NCBI GenBank assembly: GCA_902766435.1
Contig: CACXDM010000092.1
Span: 1 to 35,077 of the forward strand
DNA from: an uncultured Erysipelotrichaceae bacterium
GTDB lineage: Bacteria; Bacillota_I; Bacilli_A; Erysipelotrichales; Erysipelotrichaceae
DNA length: 35,077 nucleotides
Direction: 5' to 3'
Of this stretch, positions 14,963 through 23,725 are shown piece after piece (the stretch's first letter is position 1; each line of letters opens with the position of its first letter). The position numbers were made by a program, and so were the translations under genes. The notes beneath the pieces are model-generated. The model searched no databases, was not told the DNA's origin, and saw only the letters and a program-made list of their open reading frames with translations.

Positions 14963-17941
14963 ATGAATGAAGTCGCCGGTGCTCTGTTCCGCGCCCTGCA
15001 TGAGGGAAAGTGGATCAGTATAGAGTATCAGAATCAGGATTCCGAAATCTCAAGATACTGGATCGCAGTAAAGGGGATTGATCCTCTGCACAGAAGAATC
15101 CGTGCAGAGGGTTTTCATATTGTCAGGCATCTGAGCGCGGAGATGTATCTGTATCTCGACCGGATTCTTTCCGCTCACGTACTGGACGGTACGGTCTGTG
15201 AGATCAATCAGGTGCTGATCGATGACATAGAGGCATATCCGGGAAAGTACAGTTCCGTCTTCCCGCATACGGTCAATCTGAGAATACTCGACTATCTGTG
15301 TGAGTGCAGCAGACTGGACACGACACCGTACAGGAGTGAATACGAACTGATCCGCAGACTTGATGACGCTGTCTTTGCGGAAGGGGGATATACCCTGGAT
15401 GAGGATCAGTTTTCCATGCTTGTGCGTGACTTTCAGCTGATGACCTCACGGAAAAGCAGACAGCTTCGTATACGGGATATCGGAATGAATATGCTGAGCA
15501 TTCATACAAGACACGGTCTGTATGTTCTTTCCTATTGTCCGCTTCGTCTGGATATCAAAAAGAGAATGCTTGTCAAGGATCCTCCTGTCATCTGCAGTGA
15601 GTTTACCGTAAACGGCTCAAGGGAGAGTATCCGTCAGTTTATCAGTGAAGAAGATTTATGGCTGCTGAATGATCCGGAAGCCAATATGGAACAGATCCGT
15701 GAGACGGTTACTCAGCGCCGGCATGACGTACAGGTTGATGACATGCCGTATATCATTGCCGTGGATCGGAATAATTATGCCGGTCTGCAGGCGGAATATT
15801 CCGGAATCATGAAAATGTACGATACGGATTCGGTTACTGATCCGGTTAAGGCCTTTTTCGGCTCCTATACCGGAAGACAGGGCAGACGGAGAACGGTCCC
15901 CTTTGCCTTAACGGACAGGAAAATCAATTTTGATCAGCTTCTGGCAGTGAATCACGCAATGCGGGATTCTCTGACATACGTGCAGGGACCACCCGGAACA
16001 GGCAAGACACAGACAATCGTCAATACCATTCTGACGGCTTTTTTCAACGGCCGTACGGTTCTGTTTGCCTCGGGAAACAATCATCCGATCGACGGAGTCA
16101 TCGATAAGCTTGACGGGCTGTACTTCGGAGACAAGAAGATTCTTTTTCCCGCACTGCGGCTTGGCAACAACGATGAGATTCTGATCACACTGCTGAAAAT
16201 GAAGAAAACCATATCCGGTCTGAAAAAAGTCAGAATTCCCGAAAAGAAGATGCGTGATTTCCGGAATGAAAGAACGAAGAAAATGAGACAGCTCAGCGCG
16301 CTTCTGAAGAGCTACGAGGACAGTGTTGATCTGCGGGAAAGAAAGGAAGCGCTGGAAACACTGCTGGCAAATACCGGACAGATGAATTTCCAGATTTCCC
16401 TGCAGACCGGACAGCTGCCGCTGATCCTGCAGAAGCTGAAGGAAGCGGAAAAGAATCTGGCAGAAGCCGATTTCCGTCTTTCCGATGAGGAAGCGGAACA
16501 GATGAAGGAATATCTGTACTATGCCTCATACAGATGCTGGCAGAAGGCTGCCGCAGACGAAAAACTTGCGGTCATCCTGAATATGCCGGAAGAAGAAATG
16601 ACGGCAGGCTTAAATCATTATCTGTCCGATGCGGAAAATGTCAGAGCGCTGACAGAGATGTTTCCGGTGATTGCCACGACATGTATATCCGCCCATAAGA
16701 TCGGTCTGCCGGAGACGTATTTCGATATGACGGTCATTGATGAGGCAAGCCAGTGCAGTCTGGCTGTTTCACTGCTGCCGATCATCAGAGGAAGAAGCCT
16801 GCTTCTGGTCGGGGATCCCCAGCAGTTGAGTCCCGTCATTCTTCTCGACCCTGAGAATAACCGCATTCTGCGGCAGAAATACCGGATTACCGATGAATAT
16901 GACTATATTCAGAATTCCATCTATAAGACGTATCTGAGGTGTGACGCGGTCAGTGATGAGATACTGCTGCGGTATCATTACCGGTGTGATCCGAAGATTA
17001 TCGGCTTCAGCAACCGCAAGTATTACAACAGGAAGCTGAAGATTGAGACAATGCAGTCGGAAAACGCGCTTACATTCATTGATGTCGGACGCAGCGGATC
17101 AGCGGAAAGAAATTCTTCCGGGGCAGAGGCAGATGCAGTGCTGAAATACATCCGCGAACATCCCGGGGAGAATATCGGCATCATCACGCCGTTTGTCGCC
17201 CAGAATGAACTGATCCGGGATATTCTGAAGAACAACGGACAGGAGAACGTGGAGTGCGGTACCGTACATGCCTTTCAGGGTGATGAAAAGGATACGATAC
17301 TCTTTTCGGTGTCGGTTAACGAGAATACCGGACCGAAGACCTACAGCTGGCTGAAGAACAACCGGGAACTGATCAACGTTGCCGTCTCAAGGGCAAAGAA
17401 GAAACTGGTGATGATCGGCAGTATGAAGGATATTGAAAGACAGCGCGATCCGGCCGGAGACGATCTGTATGAACTGGCATCCTATGTAAGGAACCAGGGA
17501 AATTATCAGGTGACTTCCTGCGCTTCGGCTTCCCGCGCGCTCGGCATCAAGCCGTACAGCACTGAGACGGAAGAAGCATTCCTCGTCAACCTGAATCACG
17601 CTCTGGAAAATGCATTCCGTGACGGGACACGCTTCTTTGTTCACAAGGAGGTTCCTGTTTCCCAGGTGTTTACCGGCAATGCGTCAGTGAGTGATTATTT
17701 CTACAAAGGAAGATTTGACTTTGTCGTATATCAGAGGGTCGGCGGCAGACAGATGCCGGTACTGGCAGTGGAACTTGACGGACCGGAACATAAGGATGAT
17801 GAGATTGTCAGACGCAGAGACGCCGAAAAGGAAAAGATCTGTCATGAGCGTGGGTTTGAGCTGATCCGCGTTGACAATTCCTATGCCAGAAGATATCACT
17901 ATATGAAGGAAATTCTGACCCGTTACTTTTCATTGAGGTGA
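14963..17941 (+). CDS. Large SF1 (UPF1/DNA2-like) helicase with C-terminal PD-(D/E)XK-type nuclease domain
   Basis: A 992-residue protein. Residues 1-310 are unrecognised. The SF1 core follows: Walker A GPPGTGKTQT (about 342), Walker B VIDEASQ (about 591), motif III GDPQQLSPV (about 617), an HRY-like region LRYHYRCDP, motif V VHAFQGDEKD (about 770) and motif VI NVAVSRAKK (about 805). The C-terminal 110 residues match the DUF2726/Vsr-like nuclease fold: FDFVVY (Asp near 919), VELDGPEHKDD (about 936), the RRDAEKEKIC helix and the strand LIRVD. It probably unwinds and cuts nucleic acid, but no partner or target is visible. The start has no ribosome site; the ATG at 14955 is followed by a stop. 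It is 14 bases after the MBL gene and 32 before the patatin gene. Confidence 0.85.
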   Translation: MNEVAGALFRALHEGKWISIEYQNQDSEISRYWIAVKGIDPLHRRIRAEGFHIVRHLSAEMYLYLDRILSAHVLDGTVCEINQVLIDDIEAYPGKYSSVFPHTVNLRILDYLCECSRLDTTPYRSEYELIRRLDDAVFAEGGYTLDEDQFSMLVRDFQLMTSRKSRQLRIRDIGMNMLSIHTRHGLYVLSYCPLRLDIKKRMLVKDPPVICSEFTVNGSRESIRQFISEEDLWLLNDPEANMEQIRETVTQRRHDVQVDDMPYIIAVDRNNYAGLQAEYSGIMKMYDTDSVTDPVKAFFGSYTGRQGRRRTVPFALTDRKINFDQLLAVNHAMRDSLTYVQGPPGTGKTQTIVNTILTAFFNGRTVLFASGNNHPIDGVIDKLDGLYFGDKKILFPALRLGNNDEILITLLKMKKTISGLKKVRIPEKKMRDFRNERTKKMRQLSALLKSYEDSVDLRERKEALETLLANTGQMNFQISLQTGQLPLILQKLKEAEKNLAEADFRLSDEEAEQMKEYLYYASYRCWQKAAADEKLAVILNMPEEEMTAGLNHYLSDAENVRALTEMFPVIATTCISAHKIGLPETYFDMTVIDEASQCSLAVSLLPIIRGRSLLLVGDPQQLSPVILLDPENNRILRQKYRITDEYDYIQNSIYKTYLRCDAVSDEILLRYHYRCDPKIIGFSNRKYYNRKLKIETMQSENALTFIDVGRSGSAERNSSGAEADAVLKYIREHPGENIGIITPFVAQNELIRDILKNNGQENVECGTVHAFQGDEKDTILFSVSVNENTGPKTYSWLKNNRELINVAVSRAKKKLVMIGSMKDIERQRDPAGDDLYELASYVRNQGNYQVTSCASASRALGIKPYSTETEEAFLVNLNHALENAFRDGTRFFVHKEVPVSQVFTGNASVSDYFYKGRFDFVVYQRVGGRQMPVLAVELDGPEHKDDEIVRRRDAEKEKICHERGFELIRVDNSYARRYHYMKEILTRYFSLR

Positions 17942-17973
17942 TCCGGGGAGTAGAATAATACGGGAGTTTGAAT

Positions 17974-18873
17974 ATGGAAATATACAGTCGTTTGGAAGAA
18001 ATACCTTCCGGCAGCGCTTCGGAAAAGCTGACACCGGGGTGTCTGGTTCTGGAAGGCGGCGCATGGCGCGGTTTATATACACAGGGTGTTCTCGATGTAT
18101 TCATGGAGAATGATCTGAACATACAGACGGTGATCGGCACAAGCGCCGGCGCCATGGCAGGCATGAGCTATGTGTCAGGTCAGATCGGCAGAGCTGCCAG
18201 ATTCAATCTGAGACACCGTCATGACCGGCATTATGTCGGGGTAGGTGCACTGTTGGAAGATCACGGGATCACCGGCTTCAGCTATCTGTTCCGGATACTG
18301 AAGGAAGAAGATCCGATCAATGAGGAACGCTTCTTTGATCCGGCAAGAAGATTTGTCGTTACTGCCACGAATATCGAAACGGGTGAAACAGAATACTTTG
18401 ACCGTGATGCATGTGACATTGAAAAGGCAGTACAGGCTTCCGCTACGGTGCCGTATGTATCCGAAGCTGTATGGATCGGCGATAAGAGATATCTTGACGG
18501 AGGGATCGGTGTCAAGATTCCATATCAGTGGGCGCTGGATCAGGGATTTGAAAAGATCCTTGTCATCCGTACAAGAGACAGGAATTTCCGTAAGCCGGTG
18601 CACCGTCCGCTCGGTCTTACAAGAAGGGAATACAGACACTATCCTCTGCTGAAAAAGGATCTGATGGAGGAAGCGCCCCGCTACAATGTTCTGGTTGACA
18701 ATCTGAATCTTCTGGAGGAGCAGGGAAGACTGAAAGTGCTCGCACCGAGCAGACCTGTCGACATCCGCCGCTTTGAAGGTGACATGGAAGTGCTGGGGGA
18801 TATTTACTTCCTCGGCCGCAGGGACGCACTGGATCATCTGGATGAGATCAGAGCATATTTCGGTGGCCGGTAA
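17974..18873 (+). CDS. Patatin-like phospholipase (YjjU-type)
   Basis: A 299-residue patatin-like lipid acyl hydrolase. The oxyanion motif is LEGGAWRGLYTQG (about 26-38), the nucleophile Ser57 lies in GTSAGA, and the catalytic Asp (near 175) is in YLDGGIG. The C-terminal 100 residues, with RRDALDHLDEI at the end, resemble the YjjU branch found across Firmicutes and enterics. It would act as an esterase or phospholipase at the cytoplasmic side of the membrane; it has no signal peptide. The ATG at 17974 is chosen with GGGAG seven bases upstream; a TTG two codons earlier is also possible. It lies 32 bases behind the helicase gene with no terminator, so the two are probably cotranscribed. Confidence 0.92.
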   Translation: MEIYSRLEEIPSGSASEKLTPGCLVLEGGAWRGLYTQGVLDVFMENDLNIQTVIGTSAGAMAGMSYVSGQIGRAARFNLRHRHDRHYVGVGALLEDHGITGFSYLFRILKEEDPINEERFFDPARRFVVTATNIETGETEYFDRDACDIEKAVQASATVPYVSEAVWIGDKRYLDGGIGVKIPYQWALDQGFEKILVIRTRDRNFRKPVHRPLGLTRREYRHYPLLKKDLMEEAPRYNVLVDNLNLLEEQGRLKVLAPSRPVDIRRFEGDMEVLGDIYFLGRRDALDHLDEIRAYFGGR

Positions 18874-18879
18874 AACAGG

Positions 18880-18907
18880 TTGTCATCGGAAAGAAATGTG
18901 CTAATAT
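18880..18907 (+). promoter_or_regulatory. Promoter of the membrane-anchored HAD gene
   Basis: TTGTCA (18880-18885) and TAATAT (18902-18907) are 16 bases apart, with TGC before the -10 giving an extended element. The leader is about 40 bases and ends with AAAGGAGAAAACC. Confidence 0.65.
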
Positions 18908-18953
18908 GTTTTAGTCTTAAGAGAAAACAGACTTTCAGGGAAAGGAGAAAACC

Positions 18954-20063
18954 ATGGAAAACGAAAACAGCAAAGCTGCCAAATGGAGGGCAATCGCGAT
19001 TGTGGCAATGACTCTTCTTGTCATGCTTGCGTGTGTTCACTGGATGGGCTCAGGAGCCGCATCCGGCGCTGCATCACCGGAAGAACCGGTAACAGCAGAT
19101 ACATCACTTTCTTACTGGACGGAAGACGCTCAGGCAAAGAATGCACTGGTCACATATATTGAAGCGGTCACCGATGAGAACAACCCGGACTATATTCCGG
19201 TTGAAAACAGAATCGCCGTGTTTGATCTTGACGGCACACTGTTCTGCGAAACAGACCCGAACTATTTCGACTACACTCTGCTTCTGCACCGTGTAACGGA
19301 AGATCCTGATTACATCGACAAGGCTTCTGATTTTGAAAAGGAAGTTGCCCAGAAGATCAAGACACAGAATGAGACAGGTGAGTCATTCTCCGGTCTCGAA
19401 GTCGATCACGGAAAAGCTGTCGCATCTTCATTTGCCGGTATGACGATCAATGAGTTCAATGCGTACATTCAGGAATTCAAGAAGCTTCCGATGCCCAGCT
19501 ATGAGGGAATGACAAGAGGCGAGGGCTGGTATCAGCCGATGCTGCAGGTTGTCAATTATCTGCAGGCAAATGACTTTACGGTCTTTATTGTCAGCGGAAC
19601 CGACAGATTCATCGTCCGCGGTATCTGCGACAATTCTCCTCTGAATGTTCCGAACAGCCAGATCATCGGCTCCGATGAAACGGTTGTCACGAAGAAGCAG
19701 GGTGATGAAGACGGTCTGAATTATGTGTATGAAGCAGATGATGAGCTGATTCTCGGCGGTGAGTTCATTGTCAAGAACCTGAAGATGAACAAGGTTGCCG
19801 TCATTGCCCAGGAAATCGGTGTTCAGCCGGTTCTGTCCTTCGGCAACAGCTCAGGTGACGCCAGCATGGCTGAATATACCATCAACAACAATCCCTACAA
19901 GGCACTTGCCTTCATGCTCTGCTGCGATGATACAGAGCGTGAAAACGGAAACGTTGAAAAGGCCGACAAGATGTACAGCCTCTGTGAGGAATTCGGATGG
20001 ATTCCGGTATCCATGAAGAATGACTGGACAACAATCTACGGCGACGGCGTAACACACAAATAA
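18954..20063 (+). CDS. Membrane-anchored HAD family phosphatase
   Basis: A 369-residue protein with one N-terminal hydrophobic helix (about 13-32) and then a Ser/Ala/Gly-rich linker, so the enzyme domain is likely outside the cell. Cys26 in VMLAC is not a good lipobox, so I infer an uncleaved anchor. The HAD core has motif I VFDLDGTLF (about 87-95), motif II FIVSGTDRF (about 206-214), a Lys in the LKMNKVAVI segment (about 276) and motif IV SFGNSSGDASM (about 296-306). The layout resembles phosphoserine-phosphatase-like secreted acid phosphatases. Most HADs are cytoplasmic, so an external one suggests phosphate or phosphorylated-nutrient scavenging. It is a single gene with its own promoter and terminator. 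Confidence 0.87.
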   Translation: MENENSKAAKWRAIAIVAMTLLVMLACVHWMGSGAASGAASPEEPVTADTSLSYWTEDAQAKNALVTYIEAVTDENNPDYIPVENRIAVFDLDGTLFCETDPNYFDYTLLLHRVTEDPDYIDKASDFEKEVAQKIKTQNETGESFSGLEVDHGKAVASSFAGMTINEFNAYIQEFKKLPMPSYEGMTRGEGWYQPMLQVVNYLQANDFTVFIVSGTDRFIVRGICDNSPLNVPNSQIIGSDETVVTKKQGDEDGLNYVYEADDELILGGEFIVKNLKMNKVAVIAQEIGVQPVLSFGNSSGDASMAEYTINNNPYKALAFMLCCDDTERENGNVEKADKMYSLCEEFGWIPVSMKNDWTTIYGDGVTHK

Positions 20064-20078
20064 GAGATGATTGAAGCG

Positions 20079-20105
20079 GGCATCGGTGAATACCGGTGCC
20101 TTTTT
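20079..20105 (+). terminator. Terminator of the membrane-anchored HAD gene
   Basis: GGCATCGGT (20079-20087) pairs with ACCGGTGCC (20092-20100), with one G-T pair, around GAAT, followed by TTTTT. Confidence 0.85.
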
Positions 20106-20160
20106 CGTTCTGACGGAAGAGGGGTTTCGGGATATCTGTCTGCTCAGCGCTTCATACATG

Positions 20161-20184
20161 AAAAAATGCAGGCATTCACCTGCA
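20161..20184 (-). terminator. Terminator of the rlmD/RluA/MalY operon
   Basis: On the minus strand TGCAGG pairs with CCTGCA around TGAATG, followed by a T run (AAAAAA at 20161-20166 on the plus strand). It lies just after the aminotransferase stop. Confidence 0.8.
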
Positions 20185-20194
20185 TCCGTGATTC

Positions 20195-21406
20195 TTATCT
20201 GACAACGTATTCCTTCAGACGGCGGAAGGCTTCCTCCACTCTGGATTTGGGAAGGGCAAGGTTCATACGGATTGTGTAATCCATGCGGAACGGTCTGCCA
20301 TCCTGCCAATAGACACCGTATTCCCAGCCTTTTTTGATCAGCTCATCCAGTGTGATGTTATTTGCCTTACAGTACTCTTCACAGTTGATGTAAAGCATGT
20401 AGGTTCCTTCCGGCTTTGCCAGGGAGAAGCCTTTGAAGTTTTCCGTAATGAAGTCATATGCATAATTGACATTTTCATTGAGGACTGTCTTCAGCTCTTC
20501 AAGCCACTCATATCCTTCCGGTTCATAGGCACCGATCAGGGCATACATGGAAAGAACATTCATGGAGTTGTAGTGAGACAAAGATGATTCCTTAAGAATT
20601 CTGTCACGGAGCCACTTATCATAAATAATGTGATAGCTGCCGATCAGTCCGGCAAGGTTGAATGTCTTGCTGGGAGCGTAGAAAGCTGCCGTATGGGTAC
20701 GGGCGTATTCGCTGACGGACTGGGTGGGAATATGCTTATGACCTTCAAGGATCAGATCACTCCAGATTTCATCGGAGATGACATAGACACCGTGCTTTTC
20801 ATAGATGGCCATGGCTTTTTCGATTTCTTCTCTTTCCCAGACTCTGCCGCAGGGGTTATGAGGACTGCAGAAAATCGCCGCATGGATATTCTTTTCGACA
20901 ATCTTCTTTTCCATATCTTCATAATCCATCCGCCAGATGCCGTTTTCATCTCTCTTCAGCGGCGTTTCAACGATATTGTATCCGTTGTTTTCGAGAACCA
21001 TGGAGAAGCCGATATAGACAGGGGAGTGAACCAGAACATTGTCACCTTTTGAAGCAATAACGTTCATCGCGCTGATGACGCCGCCGAGAACACCGTTTTC
21101 ATAACCGATGCACTCTTCCGTAAGATCTTTGACATCATTATGCTTTTTATGCCATTCAATGATCTTTCCGAAGTATTCGGGACGGGGTGAGAAATAACCG
21201 AAGTGAGGCTTCTCAACTCTCTCAGTAACCGCCTTCTGGATTGAAGGGACAACCGGAAAGTTCATGTCGGCAACCCACATCGGGATGATGTCAAAGCCTT
21301 CCCGGCGTTTCGGTTCTGCATAGCTTCCTGCGTAGTTTGCCGGAAGATCTACGGCGATTGCGTCCTGTCCTTTTCTTTCAAGAATGGATGTAAAGTCGAA
21401 TTTCAT
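20195..21406 (-). CDS. MalY/PatB-type pyridoxal-phosphate C-S lyase or aminotransferase
   Basis: A 403-residue fold-type I PLP enzyme. Members of this family (MalY, PatB) cleave cystathionine or cysteine conjugates or transfer amino groups, in the cytoplasm. Family features are the start WVADMNFPVVPSIQKA, the CSPHNPCGRVW segment (cofactor ring contact, near 175-185), DEIWSDL (Asp and downstream residues that hold the pyridine nitrogen, near 206) and the lysine that binds PLP in SPSKTFNLAG (near 233). The C-terminal FRMDYTIRMNLA carries the substrate-carboxylate arginine. Length is normal. A strong AGGAGG precedes the ATG. It is the last gene of a three-gene operon and overlaps the end of the RluA-like gene by four bases. 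Confidence 0.92.
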   Translation of the reverse strand: MKFDFTSILERKGQDAIAVDLPANYAGSYAEPKRREGFDIIPMWVADMNFPVVPSIQKAVTERVEKPHFGYFSPRPEYFGKIIEWHKKHNDVKDLTEECIGYENGVLGGVISAMNVIASKGDNVLVHSPVYIGFSMVLENNGYNIVETPLKRDENGIWRMDYEDMEKKIVEKNIHAAIFCSPHNPCGRVWEREEIEKAMAIYEKHGVYVISDEIWSDLILEGHKHIPTQSVSEYARTHTAAFYAPSKTFNLAGLIGSYHIIYDKWLRDRILKESSLSHYNSMNVLSMYALIGAYEPEGYEWLEELKTVLNENVNYAYDFITENFKGFSLAKPEGTYMLYINCEEYCKANNITLDELIKKGWEYGVYWQDGRPFRMDYTIRMNLALPKSRVEEAFRRLKEYVVR

Positions 21407-22314
21407 TGCATTTCCTCCTGATCTGCTGAGATGAAATATGTGAGATCCGGCTCTGAGGGGCCGGAGATTCTGTGTTTCTTACGGGTGAGGGGACTGCGGA
21501 AAGTAATCTGCTGTGCGTACAGTCCCATATGTTCAAAGTCCTTTGAGATAACCCCATACAGGGGGTCATTGACGATCGGATAACCTTTATCCGCCAGATG
21601 CACTCTGATCTGGTGTGTTCTTCCCGTATCAAGTATACATTCAAACAAGGCATATCTGCCTCTCTGCGCTTTGCAGAGAACATTTGTCCGGGCTTCTTTT
21701 CCCGTTTTGGAAATCCGGTATGCGCCGCTGCGGTGTCTGTCTCTGCCGATCGCTCCGTTACAGGTGAATTTCGTTCCGGGAGGGCATTTGCCGTAACACA
21801 CCGCAAGGTACTGCCGGATGATCTTCTTCTGAGACATCTGACTGTCAAGCCAGGGCTGAAAGAAGGGGATCTTTGAATAGAGGACAAGTCCCTGTGTATC
21901 ACGGTCAAGCCGGTGTACGGGGCGTACGGGAGTGCGGATTCCTTTTTCATGGAGATATGACGCAGCCATTGCGTTGAGACATGTTTCGGGATGGATGTCA
22001 TCGTGAATGATGACGCCTGCTTCCTTATATACAATCATGACAAACGGATCCTCATAGATGACCTGACAGGGTTCGTCTGCCAAAGGCCAGCCATAGTCTT
22101 CTTCGGGGATGATAACTGTGATCTCTTCATCATTGAGGATCTGATCAAACGAGGATACTTCCTTTCCGTCAACCAGGATCTGTCTGTTCTGTAAGAGCAG
22201 ATATCTGTTTTTGTCCGACTGACAGTAATCATCGAGAAAGGCGGAAAGCGGTCTGTTTCTGTACGCGCCGTTTGTCCGAATCCTGATGTTTCCGTTTTCA
22301 AAGACGTATTTCAT
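21403..22314 (-). CDS. RluA-family RNA pseudouridine synthase
   Basis: A 303-residue pseudouridine synthase. A degenerate S4-like N-terminal part (about 1-75, with LLLQNRQILVDGKEVSSFDQ) precedes the catalytic domain, where the nucleophile Asp is in HRLDRDTQGLVLY (about 133-145). YLAVCYG and the C-terminal CILDTGRTHQIRVHLAD (RTHQIR motif) complete the family pattern. It turns uridines of rRNA or tRNA into pseudouridine; the exact site cannot be told among RluA/C/D-type enzymes. The ribosome site is GGAGAAAGG. The ATG overlaps the RlmD-like stop by one base (TGATG), so the genes are coupled, and the aminotransferase follows with a four-base overlap. Confidence 0.92.
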   Translation of the reverse strand: MKYVFENGNIRIRTNGAYRNRPLSAFLDDYCQSDKNRYLLLQNRQILVDGKEVSSFDQILNDEEITVIIPEEDYGWPLADEPCQVIYEDPFVMIVYKEAGVIIHDDIHPETCLNAMAASYLHEKGIRTPVRPVHRLDRDTQGLVLYSKIPFFQPWLDSQMSQKKIIRQYLAVCYGKCPPGTKFTCNGAIGRDRHRSGAYRISKTGKEARTNVLCKAQRGRYALFECILDTGRTHQIRVHLADKGYPIVNDPLYGVISKDFEHMGLYAQQITFRSPLTRKKHRISGPSEPDLTYFISADQEEMQ

Positions 22315-23615
22315 CAGCCTTTCTCCAGTACCGTAACGGACTCAATATGCGGTGTATGCGGAAACATGTCAAACGGAATCACCGTCACGACATGATAGTC
22401 ATGTTTCAGATCCTTCAGATTCTTGGCAAGGGTTGCCGGATTGCATGAGACATAGATGATCTTGTCCGGCATGACCTTCAGGACCGCTTCAATCATCTTC
22501 TGATCCATACCGCTGCGCGGCGGATCAACCAGAAGTGTATTCACATGTCTGGTTCGTGCAGCCATATAGAGACCGTCTGCCGCATCGGCACAGATGAATT
22601 CCGCGTTGGTGATACCGTTTCTTTCAGCGCTCTGCTTCGCGTTTTCCACAGCATCCTTAACACTTTCAATCCCGATGACGGTCTTTGCTTTTTGGGAGGC
22701 CATCAGGGACATGGCACCGATACCCGCATATGCCTCAACGAGAACATCACAGGGATCAATCTTACTGACGGCTGTCTGATACAGCAGTTCAGCCTGTTTC
22801 AGATTCATCTGGAAGAATGATTCCGGCGACAGTTCAAGACGGATGCCGCAGACCGTAACGGGAAGGGTATCTTCTCCGGCAAGCTTTACCGGTCTTTGTC
22901 CGAAGACATTTACGGTATTCTTTTCTGTGTTGACGGACTGGAAAAGTCCCTGCATTTCTCTGATCTTCATCAGATCACGGATCAGGTTATCCTTGATCTT
23001 CTCTTTTCCGGTGATCAGTGTGCACTGGACTTTGTTGTCAATACAGCGTAAGACAATCTGTCTGAGTCCGTTCTTTCCGTTCCATGCCCGGTAACTGTGC
23101 TTGTTGAGAATCCGGAAGACTTCGTGTCTGACTTCCTCAAGAGTATCATCCTGAACGGGACAGCGCTCAATCGGACGGTAGTGGTTTGTATCCCTGACAT
23201 ACATGCCGGAAGTCAGCTCGCCGCCTGATTCCTGTACGGGGAATTTGCACTGGTTCCGCCAGCCGAAAAGATCCGGAGAGGCTTTGACATCCCGGACAAA
23301 GTGCCTTTTGACATTACCGTATTTATATAATGCTTCCTCGAGAAGCTCCTTTTTATATTTCAGCTGCCACGGATAATCCATGACCATGAGGGGACAGCTG
23401 CCGCATTCATTCTGATGTCTGCATACCGGACGGCGTCTCATTTTTGCTGGTTCGGTGATCTCAATGACCTCTGCCCGGCAGTATTTCTCTTTTTTTTCCG
23501 TGATTCTGATTTCAGCGGTCTCACCGGGAAGGACGCCCTGACAGAAGACGGGTTTTCTGCTGATATAGCCGATGCCTTCACCGTTGATTCCCATTTTTGC
23601 GAATTTGATTTTCAT
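22314..23615 (-). CDS. rlmD: 23S rRNA (uracil-C5)-methyltransferase, RlmD/RlmCD (TrmA) family
   Basis: A 433-residue SAM-dependent RNA methyltransferase that makes 5-methyluridine. It has an N-terminal TRAM domain (about 1-55), then cysteines Cys65, Cys71 and Cys74 in CRHQNECGSC plus a later Cys (RCPVQ, near 150), which hold a 4Fe-4S cluster. The SAM-binding part includes VEAYAGIGAMSLMA and GIESVKDAVENAK. Motifs VDPPRSGMD and YVSCNPATLAKNL contain the catalytic Cys. The final HIESVTVLEK carries the general-base Glu. In Bacillota, such enzymes modify one or both of the U747 and U1939 positions; which one is not visible here. It is the first gene of the operon behind AAGGTGAC. Confidence 0.93.
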   Translation of the reverse strand: MKIKFAKMGINGEGIGYISRKPVFCQGVLPGETAEIRITEKKEKYCRAEVIEITEPAKMRRRPVCRHQNECGSCPLMVMDYPWQLKYKKELLEEALYKYGNVKRHFVRDVKASPDLFGWRNQCKFPVQESGGELTSGMYVRDTNHYRPIERCPVQDDTLEEVRHEVFRILNKHSYRAWNGKNGLRQIVLRCIDNKVQCTLITGKEKIKDNLIRDLMKIREMQGLFQSVNTEKNTVNVFGQRPVKLAGEDTLPVTVCGIRLELSPESFFQMNLKQAELLYQTAVSKIDPCDVLVEAYAGIGAMSLMASQKAKTVIGIESVKDAVENAKQSAERNGITNAEFICADAADGLYMAARTRHVNTLLVDPPRSGMDQKMIEAVLKVMPDKIIYVSCNPATLAKNLKDLKHDYHVVTVIPFDMFPHTPHIESVTVLEKG

Positions 23616-23638
23616 ACAGTCACCTTAAAACAAACATC

Positions 23639-23667
23639 ATTATATTTGAATCCGTCTTTTTTTGGAA
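23639..23667 (-). promoter_or_regulatory. Promoter of the rlmD operon
   Basis: On the minus strand, TTCCAA (-35) and TATAAT (-10) are exactly 17 bases apart, 23 bases before the rlmD start. Confidence 0.6.
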
Positions 23668-23700
23668 ACGAATATGGAAGAAACAATCACGCCGGTATCG

Positions 23701-23706
23701 TACAAT
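23701..23706 (+). promoter_or_regulatory. -10 box of the second Cof-type HAD gene
   Basis: TACAAT, 19 bases before the ATG at 23726, with GGAGG between. The -35 region is poor. Confidence 0.35.
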
Positions 23707-23725
23707 AGTAGAAACGGAGGATGTT

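Noticed and set aside
14955-14963. Earlier ATG at 14955 as helicase start
   Set aside because: Its frame stops after three codons (ATG GTT TCA TGA).
17974-18873. CBASS-type patatin effector (CapV) linked to the DAC-domain gene
   Set aside because: The patatin resembles the YjjU branch, lies more than 10 kb from the DAC gene and no CD-NTase is near. The catalytic motifs alone do not show an immune role.
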